Source of the DNA: Nocardioides astragali
GTDB lineage: Bacteria > Actinomycetota > Actinomycetes > Propionibacteriales > Nocardioidaceae
Reading direction: 5' to 3'
Assembly: GCF_024436375.1 (NCBI RefSeq)
Contig: NZ_JAFMZM010000001.1
Span: 558,001 to 622,000 of the forward strand
Length of the DNA: 64,000 nt
The notes under the pieces were generated by a model. The model was given only the letters and a program-made list of their open reading frames with translations, did not search any database and had not been told where the DNA came from. This document shows positions 58,573 through 64,000 of this stretch, piece after piece; the first letter of the stretch is position 1; each line of letters opens with the position of its first letter. The translations under genes were made by a program, and so were the position numbers.

Positions 58573-59084
58573 CCACCACCCCCCAGCCCACCGGGCGCAG
58601 GGAGACGAGGAACGGCGAGACCTTCCTCGTGTTCGAGCGCACCTTCCGCGCGCCGATCGAGGACGTGTGGGCAGCGGTGACCGAGTCCGACCGAATGGGC
58701 CGCTGGATCGGGGTCTGGACGGGAGATCCGGCGAGCGGCTCCATCACCTTCCGGATGACCGCGGAGGGCGACGACGTGCCCGACGAGACGATCTGGATCG
58801 ACGAGTGCGTCCCGCCACGACGACTGGTCATGCGCGCGGCACAGCCCGTGGCGGAGGACCTCCTGTGGGCCTGGGAGATCGACCTCGCCGAGGCCGACGG
58901 CACGACCACGCTGACCTTCGCCCAGGGCGTGACCGACCCGGTGCTCGCGGAGAGCGTCGGTCCCGGCTGGGACTACTACCTCGACCGCCTCGTGGCCGCC
59001 GAGACCGGCGAGGACCTCGACGCGATCGACTTCGACGACTACTACCCGGCGCTCAAGGACCACTACCGCACCCAGCTGGCCTGA
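58569..59084 (+). CDS. AHSA1/START-like (SRPBCC) domain protein
   Basis: This 171-residue protein has the AHSA1 SRPBCC fold, opening with FERTFRAPIEDVWAAVTESDRMGRWIG and ending with GWDYYLDRLVAAETGED. Such proteins bind hydrophobic ligands in a deep pocket and are often paired with an ArsR repressor, as here with a four-base overlap. Ligand and role are unknown; response to a hydrophobic or antibiotic compound is a common suggestion for these pairs. Confidence 0.92.
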   Translation: MTTTPQPTGRRETRNGETFLVFERTFRAPIEDVWAAVTESDRMGRWIGVWTGDPASGSITFRMTAEGDDVPDETIWIDECVPPRRLVMRAAQPVAEDLLWAWEIDLAEADGTTTLTFAQGVTDPVLAESVGPGWDYYLDRLVAAETGEDLDAIDFDDYYPALKDHYRTQLA

Positions 59085-59146
59085 GACAGGGCCGTCGCAC
59101 GGCGTGCCCCCTTGGTCCGCACGCGAGCGCTGGAGAGCATGGGGGC

Positions 59147-61045
59147 ATGCGGTCACTGCGTCTCGGGATCGGCTTCGGCATGACCATCGTGCTCATGGGG
59201 GTCGGATCTGCCTGCTCGGCCCTCGGCGGCGACGACACCGAGCCGCCGTCGCGCACCGCCGACGAGCTGGCCGCGGCGCTGTCCGAGCACTCCCTCGGGG
59301 AGGTGCCACTCACCGACGAGACCGACCGCGCCGCGTTCGCCGAGCTGGTCGCGCCCCTCGGGGACGTGCCGGTCGCGGTGGAGGTGGCCTCGGTCGACGA
59401 GCCCGAGGATGCCGCCGAATCAGGGGCGACGGCGACCCTCGCCTGGCAGTGGGACCTCACCGACGCCGACGCGTGGACGTACGAGACCACGGTCGCGCTC
59501 GTGCCCGTCGAGGACGGGTGGCAGGTCGACTGGACCCCGGAGGCGCTCGCGCCCGAGCTGGCCGACGGCGACACGCTCGGCCTGCGGACGCAGAAGCCGC
59601 AGCGCGGCGACGTCATCGGCGACGGTGGTGCGGTGCTGGTCACGGAGCGCCCGGTGCTGCGCTACGGGCTGGACAAGACCAAGGTCGAGGGTCCCCAGGT
59701 CGCCCGCAGCGCTCGGCGTATCGCCCGCGTCCTCGACGTGGACGAAGCGTCGTACGTCGAACGCGCGGAGGCCATGGGACCCGAGGCCTTCGTGGAGGCG
59801 ATCGTGCTGCGCGAGGACGACGCCCTCGAGGTGCTGCCCGAGTTCAGGCGGATCCGGGGAGCGCTCGCGGTGCGCGACAACATGCCGCTCGCCCCCTACC
59901 GCGAGTTCGCCGCCCCCCTGCTCGGCCGCGTCGGTCCGGCCACGGCCGAGCTGGTCGAGGGGTCAGGTGGCCGCATCGCCGCCGGCGACGAGGTGGGACT
60001 GTCCGGACTGCAGGCGCGCTACGACGAGCAGCTCCGCGGCAGTGCCGGCACAGCCGTCGTCGCCCGCGACGCGGACGACGAGCTGCGCACCCTGTTCGAG
60101 GTCCCGGCCACCGACGGCGCCGACCTGGTCACCACCCTCGACCCGGTGCTGCAACAACGCGGCGAGGACGCGCTGGCGACCCTCGGCGAAGGCGCACCGG
60201 CCAGCGCACTCGTCGCCATCCGGCCCTCGGACGGCGCGGTTCTCGCCGTCGCCAACGGCACGGGCGGGACGGGCGCGGACCTGGCGTCGACCGGCCACTA
60301 CGCCCCCGGCTCCACCTTCAAGATCGTCAGTGCGCTGGCGCTGCTGCGCTCCGGCCTGACCGTCGGCGACGTGGTCTCGTGTTCTCAGACCACCGTGGTG
60401 GACGGACGCTCGTTCAAGAACTACGACGACTACCCGTCCTCGTCCCTGGGCGAGATCACCTTCACCGAGGCGATCGCCCAGTCGTGCAACACCGCCCTGA
60501 TCGGCAACGCGGACCGGCTGGCGTCCGGCGACCTCGCGGCAGCCGCGCAGGCGCTCGGGCTCGGCACGGACCACGACCTCGGCTTCCCGGTCTACTTCGG
60601 CCAGGTGCCGCCGCCGACGACCGAGACCGGTGCGGCGGCCGACATGATCGGGCAGGGGGCCGTGCTCGCCAGCCCCTTCGCCATGGCCACGGTCGCCGCG
60701 TCCGTCTCGGCCGGCCGGGCGGTGCTGCCGGTCCTCCTCCCCGACCACCAGGTCGAGCAGACGCCGCCGGAGGTCCCCCTGACCGAGGCAGAGGCCGGCA
60801 CGCTGCGGGGGCTGATGCGGGCGGTGGTCACGTCCGGGTCGGGACGCTTCCTGCTCGACGTGCCGGGTGAGGTCGGCGCGAAGACCGGAACCGCCGAGCA
60901 CGGCGAGCCGGATGCCTCGGGGAGCCTGCCGACCCACGCCTGGATGATCGCCACCCGAGGCGACCTCGCGGTCGCGGTGTTCGTGGAGACGGGCGTGTCG
61001 GGCTCGCAGACCGCCGGACCCGTGCTCGAGGCGTTCCTGCGCTGA
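59147..61045 (+). CDS. penicillin-binding lipoprotein, class B transpeptidase
   Basis: This 632-residue protein has a lipoprotein signal peptide (lipobox GSAC with lipidated C23-C24 region), an NTF2-like MecA_N-type domain (about 35-150), a dimerisation domain and a transpeptidase domain. The active-site motifs are complete: S389-TFK in PGSTFK, SCN at 446-448 in AQSCNTA, and KTGTAE from 579. It cross-links peptidoglycan stems outside the membrane. The MecA_N plus lipid-anchor layout resembles low-affinity PBPs such as PBP2a and PBP3 of Gram-positives, so intrinsic beta-lactam tolerance is possible but not shown. Confidence 0.93.
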   Translation: MRSLRLGIGFGMTIVLMGVGSACSALGGDDTEPPSRTADELAAALSEHSLGEVPLTDETDRAAFAELVAPLGDVPVAVEVASVDEPEDAAESGATATLAWQWDLTDADAWTYETTVALVPVEDGWQVDWTPEALAPELADGDTLGLRTQKPQRGDVIGDGGAVLVTERPVLRYGLDKTKVEGPQVARSARRIARVLDVDEASYVERAEAMGPEAFVEAIVLREDDALEVLPEFRRIRGALAVRDNMPLAPYREFAAPLLGRVGPATAELVEGSGGRIAAGDEVGLSGLQARYDEQLRGSAGTAVVARDADDELRTLFEVPATDGADLVTTLDPVLQQRGEDALATLGEGAPASALVAIRPSDGAVLAVANGTGGTGADLASTGHYAPGSTFKIVSALALLRSGLTVGDVVSCSQTTVVDGRSFKNYDDYPSSSLGEITFTEAIAQSCNTALIGNADRLASGDLAAAAQALGLGTDHDLGFPVYFGQVPPPTTETGAAADMIGQGAVLASPFAMATVAASVSAGRAVLPVLLPDHQVEQTPPEVPLTEAEAGTLRGLMRAVVTSGSGRFLLDVPGEVGAKTGTAEHGEPDASGSLPTHAWMIATRGDLAVAVFVETGVSGSQTAGPVLEAFLR

Positions 61046-61048
61046 ACC

Positions 61049-61735
61049 TCAGCGTCGCGCGAGGTAGAGGTAGTACTGCTCGTGACGTTCCTGCAGCAGC
61101 ACCTCGTGAGCCTGCTCCTCCGCGACGCCGAAGACCTCCTGCATCGCCTCGAGCAGCTCCGGGGCGGCGTTCGCCGACCACACCACGAGCACGCCACCGG
61201 GACTCAGCAGGTCGTGGCACCGGCGCAGGAACTGCTCCTCGTAGACCGCCTCATTGGCCTCGTGCACGAGGTAGCCGGGCCCGTTGTCGACGTCGAGCAG
61301 CACCAGGTCGTACGTCGAGCGGGCCTCCGCGATCGCCATCGTGATGTCGGCGTTGACCACCGTCGCGCGGGCGTCGGCGAGCACCGCGGGCCCGTGGGGC
61401 ACCGTCCCGTCGCGCATCCACTCGATGAGCGGCTCCTCGATCTCGACGACCACCGCCCGCTCCACGCGGGGGTCGGCCAGCACCCGCTGCAGGGTGAAGC
61501 CCAGCCCCAGACCGCCGATCAGCACGGCGGCCGGGTTCTCGACCAGGTCGAGGGCCTGCGCCGCGAGCTCGATCTCGCTGGTGGTCTCCAGGGTGTCCAT
61601 GACGAAGACGCCGTTGACGCGCAGCTCGAGCACGTCGGGCGCCGTCTCGGACGTACGACGTCGCAGCACCACGTCGCCGCGCTCGGTCTCCGCCCGCGCG
61701 ATCTCCACACTGTCCACGGGAACCATCCTGCCCAT
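61049..61735 (-). CDS. spermidine-synthase-like methyltransferase-fold protein
   Basis: This 228-residue protein has the Rossmann core of spermidine synthases: VLIGGLGLGFTLQRVLADP (SAM-binding loop), VVEIEEPLIEWM, VVNADITMAI and VLLDVDNGPGYLVHEANE. The polyamine gate-keeping DLI/PxD pattern is not clear, so it may act on another substrate. GGAAGGGAG stands before the ATG at 61735; an internal ATG at 61726 lacks this. It ends four bases after the convergent PBP gene stop and diverges from the MerR gene. Confidence 0.87.
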   Translation of the reverse strand: MGRMVPVDSVEIARAETERGDVVLRRRTSETAPDVLELRVNGVFVMDTLETTSEIELAAQALDLVENPAAVLIGGLGLGFTLQRVLADPRVERAVVVEIEEPLIEWMRDGTVPHGPAVLADARATVVNADITMAIAEARSTYDLVLLDVDNGPGYLVHEANEAVYEEQFLRRCHDLLSPGGVLVVWSANAAPELLEAMQEVFGVAEEQAHEVLLQERHEQYYLYLARR

Positions 61736-61813
61736 CTCTCCCTTCCTGCCCAAAGGCCCCCCGGGGTGTGCACGGGCGGCCCCGAACGGCGGCGACGTTG
61801 CTACGTTGAACAG

Positions 61814-62683
61814 GTGTACACCGTGGGTCGAGCTGCAGAGCTCACCGGCGTGCCTGCCGGGACCCTGCGCAAGTGGGAGCAGCGCTACGGCGTCGTCAAC
61901 CCGCAGCGGACCTCGGGCAACTACCGCCTCTACGACGACGAGGCGGTGCGCCGGTTGAGCGTGATGCGCAGCCTGGTCGACGCGGGCTGGTCCGCGCAGG
62001 AGGCCGCCCGGCGCGTGATCGACGACGCGGCGACCGCGCAGGCGGAGATCGCGCGTCCGGAGGAGTCCGCGACCGACCCTCGCATCGAGGAGCTCATCGC
62101 GTGCGCGGTGGACTTCGACGTCCCCCGTCTCGAGAAGGTGCTCGACGAGGCCTTCACGGACGCTGACGTCGTCTCGGTGGTCGACGACTGGCTGATGCCG
62201 TCACTCGTGCACCTGGGCAAGGCGTGGCAACGGGGTGAGGTCACCGTGGCCGGGGAGCACTTCGTGACGTCCGCCGTGCACCGCCGGATGGCGTTCACCT
62301 TCCAGACGCTGCCGGCGGCCATGAACAGCGGCCCGCGGGCGGTGGTGGGGCTGGCGCGCGGGGCCCGCCACGAGCTCGGCGTCCTGGCCTTCGCCCTCGT
62401 GCTGCGCTCCCACGGCGTTCCGGTGACCTACCTCGGCGGCGACCTGCCGCTCGAGGCCTGGGTGGGCACGGTCGGCCTGATCTCACCGGCCGCGGTCGTG
62501 CTCGCCGTGCCGATGATCGAGGACATCCCCGCCGTCCGCGAGGCCGCGGCGGCGCTGATGCCCCTGAGCCCGGTGCTGCTCGGTGGCGCGCACCAGGACG
62601 AGGTCGAGGGTCCCCGGCACCTCGGCCACCGCGCCGGTGCCGCTGCCGTGGCACTGGCAACGCAGCTCGCCGCCGCGAGCTGA
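61814..62683 (+). CDS. MerR-family regulator with cobalamin-binding domain (CarH/LitR-like)
   Basis: This 289-residue protein has a MerR helix-turn-helix (YTVGRAAELTGVPAGTLRKW, YDDEAVRRL), a four-helix B12-binding cap (about 95-160) and a C-terminal Rossmann B12-binding domain. The cap carries the CarH hallmark W138-x9-E148-H149, and the Rossmann part has H186 in RHELG in the place of the cobalt-ligating histidine, followed by VTYLGGDLP. CarH/LitR proteins use adenosylcobalamin as a light sensor, often to control carotenoid genes. A GTG start is used. No carotenoid gene is nearby. Confidence 0.9.
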   Translation: MYTVGRAAELTGVPAGTLRKWEQRYGVVNPQRTSGNYRLYDDEAVRRLSVMRSLVDAGWSAQEAARRVIDDAATAQAEIARPEESATDPRIEELIACAVDFDVPRLEKVLDEAFTDADVVSVVDDWLMPSLVHLGKAWQRGEVTVAGEHFVTSAVHRRMAFTFQTLPAAMNSGPRAVVGLARGARHELGVLAFALVLRSHGVPVTYLGGDLPLEAWVGTVGLISPAAVVLAVPMIEDIPAVREAAAALMPLSPVLLGGAHQDEVEGPRHLGHRAGAAAVALATQLAAAS

Positions 62684-62698
62684 GTGGCTTGACAGGTT

Positions 62699-62742
62699 AC
62701 GTCATACGGACGGGGCATCCGCTCGCGCCGTCCGCATGACGT
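62699..62742. repeat. left hairpin flanking the DUF559 gene (ACGTCATACGG motif)
   Basis: ACGTCATACGGACGG (62699-62713) pairs with CCGTCCGCATGACGT (62728-62742) with one mismatch in 15, around a 14-base loop. It starts 16 bases after the MerR stop. The same stem core reappears as a hairpin at the other end of the DUF559 gene. It may act as a terminator, or as a repeat element linked to that gene. Confidence 0.75.
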
Positions 62743-62857
62743 CCGGTGCTCCGGTCCGGGCCAGGACGTCTCCACCGAGGGCCTTTCGAGCACGTTCTCC
62801 ACAGGCCGAACGCCACCTACGGGCGCGCCGTCGGTGGGACGACGCAACCTCACCCGC

Positions 62858-63823
62858 ATGCCGAAGCAGACTCCGTACAACGATCCGAGGTTCGCCCGCG
62901 CCCGGAAGGAGGCCGTCAGGCAGGGCGGAGTGCTGTCCCGGCCGCAGCTCTATGCACTCGGCATCACCCGCCACGAGATCCGCGGCCAGGTCCGCGCCCA
63001 CCGGTGGCAGCTGGTCGGGGACCAGTCCGTGTGCCTGCACAACGGCGAGGTCTCCGACGTCGGCCACCAGTGGGCGGCCGTGTTCCAGGGTGGTCCGCGG
63101 GCCTGCCTCGACGGCGCGTCTGCGCTGGTCGCGGGAGGATTGGAGCGCTACACGGTGCTTCAGCACCGGGTGTCCGTGCCCCGCGGGGCGCGTGTTCGAC
63201 GTTCGCGGCTCTACGACATCCGCCAGACGCGGCGATGGGCCGCGACCGACCTGGCTCCCTCGGGGATTCCGCGCACGCTCCCCGACGTCGCCGGCGTCCG
63301 GGCAGCCCTGTGGGCAGCGTCGGACCGACAGGCGGTCTACGTCCTGACGCTCGTCGTCCAGCAAGGTCTCGCCTCGGCCGACCAGCTGGGACTTCAAGCT
63401 CTTCGCATCAGCCGCGACCGGCGCCGCCGCCTGGTTCACACCACGATCCTCGACCTTCTCGACGGTGCCCGTTCGCTGGGCGAGGTCGACGTCGTACGCG
63501 CTCTCCGCCGGCGGGGCCTCCCACCACCGACGCGCCAGGTCCTGAGGTGCGACCGGCACAACCGCTACTACCTCGACCTCTACTGGGAGGACTTCGGGCT
63601 CGTCGTCGAGATCGACGGCATCCAGCACACCTGGGCCACGAACGTGGTCGGCGACGCGTTGCGCCAGAACTCCCTCGTCCTCGCCAGCGACCGCGTCCTC
63701 CGGCTACCGCTCCTGGGTCTGCGACTCGAGCCGGAGGCCTTCTTCGAGCAGATCGAGGAGGCGCTGGTCGTGGGTGGCTGGCGGCGACCGGTGGGGACGT
63801 CATACAGAGCGCGCCTGCGTTGA
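62858..63823 (+). CDS. AbiEi-like N-terminus plus DUF559 (Vsr-like) nuclease domain protein
   Basis: This 321-residue protein has an N-terminal helix-turn-helix like that of AbiEi-type antitoxins (RQGGVLSRPQLYALGITRHEIRGQVRAHRW-type pattern, residues about 15-45) and a C-terminal DUF559-like restriction-endonuclease fold (YLDLYWEDFGLVVEIDGIQH, residues about 245-300). Such genes occur in many dispersed copies in Nocardioides-type genomes and no toxin partner is adjacent here. An ATG at 62858 is chosen; a GTG at 62834 is possible. The gene is bracketed by hairpins with a shared ACGTCATAC stem, one of which surrounds its stop codon. Confidence 0.85.
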   Translation: MPKQTPYNDPRFARARKEAVRQGGVLSRPQLYALGITRHEIRGQVRAHRWQLVGDQSVCLHNGEVSDVGHQWAAVFQGGPRACLDGASALVAGGLERYTVLQHRVSVPRGARVRRSRLYDIRQTRRWAATDLAPSGIPRTLPDVAGVRAALWAASDRQAVYVLTLVVQQGLASADQLGLQALRISRDRRRRLVHTTILDLLDGARSLGEVDVVRALRRRGLPPPTRQVLRCDRHNRYYLDLYWEDFGLVVEIDGIQHTWATNVVGDALRQNSLVLASDRVLRLPLLGLRLEPEAFFEQIEEALVVGGWRRPVGTSYRARLR

Positions 63824-63840
63824 CCCCCACCGTATGACGT
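63797..63840. repeat. right hairpin flanking the DUF559 gene (ACGTCATAC motif)
   Basis: ACGTCATAC (63797-63805) pairs perfectly with GTATGACGT (63832-63840); the loop includes the DUF559 stop codon (63821-63823). TACGTCATACGG at 62698-62709 and CCGTATGACGTA at 63830-63841 are also exact inverted copies across the whole gene. The gene thus lies between matching ends. Confidence 0.75.
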
Positions 63841-63844
63841 ACGC

Positions 63845-64000
<156 letters not shown>

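Noticed and set aside
59147..61045. PBP as an acquired mecA-like resistance gene
   Set aside because: The layout resembles low-affinity PBPs, but GC content and setting are those of the chromosome and no mobile element is nearby; it is more simply a native class B PBP.

Overview
The window is a gene-dense, very GC-rich stretch of an actinobacterial chromosome. The mycothiol conjugate amidase gene, the many GTG starts, the SigE-type sigma factor, the overlapping ATGA/GTGA gene junctions and the CRP/GlxR-like sites all fit. Taken together they suggest a Nocardioides-like member of the Propionibacteriales; the genus is an inference, the phylum is fairly safe. No rRNA, tRNA, CRISPR array, integrase, transposase or plasmid function was seen.

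Region 1 (about 0.1-10 kb) is accessory. A TetR regulator is followed by a tight seven-gene minus-strand operon: M24-family protein, E1 alpha and E1 beta of a thiamine-dependent 2-oxoacid dehydrogenase, a TRZ/ATZ-type amidohydrolase, a two-domain cupin, an SDR and a 3-hydroxyisobutyrate-dehydrogenase-like enzyme. A divergent XRE-cupin regulator faces it across a promoter region carrying AGTGTCA repeats. The pathway is not recognisable. The M24 protein and the SDR have lost canonical catalytic residues, and no E2 or E3 is present. This is the best candidate for an undescribed catabolic system. A frameshifted VOC/glyoxalase remnant follows.

Region 2 (9.4-18.9 kb) is housekeeping backbone: msrA, a secreted repeat protein, metB, DUF202, a MutL/GlmL-type ASKHA protein, an AI-2E-family permease, threonine ammonia-lyase, greA, DUF4307, mca and a small membrane protein.

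Region 3 (19-45 kb) is dominated by carbohydrate use. A GlcNAc locus has a GntR/DasR-like regulator with EIIC and nagA on one arm, and a SIS-type deaminase, EIIB, EIIA and a HAD phosphatase on the other, facing a TGGT-N4-ACCA operator. A galactoside locus (GH42 beta-galactosidase, DeoR regulator, GH36 alpha-galactosidase) diverges from an ABC sugar importer, with a CRP-like site in front of each arm. Then come a YihY protein, a small secreted SgcJ-like protein beside a two-component system, a MarR/GTP-cyclohydrolase II pair with two near-identical operators, a SpoU methyltransferase, and a XylR-like ROK regulator beside a 1363-residue modular secreted protein with a xylO-like operator.

Region 4 (45-64 kb) returns to backbone: DUF255 protein, a DUF480-methyltransferase fusion, a glycosyltransferase, DUF1353, haemolysin III, a Z-isoprenyl diphosphate synthase, PhoH2, a lytic-transglycosylase-like protein, fumC, a sigma factor with a membrane partner, ArsR/AHSA1, a class B penicillin-binding lipoprotein, a spermidine-synthase-like protein, a CarH/LitR-like B12-binding MerR regulator, and a DUF559 nuclease-like gene bracketed by two hairpins sharing one stem motif. 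The window ends in the C-terminus of a class I fumarase. From memory, metB-greA-DUF4307-mca-membrane protein-DUF255-hlyIII-uppS-phoH2-fum is the order in Mycobacterium tuberculosis Rv1079-Rv1098c, so the sugar genes look like an insertion into an old conserved backbone.
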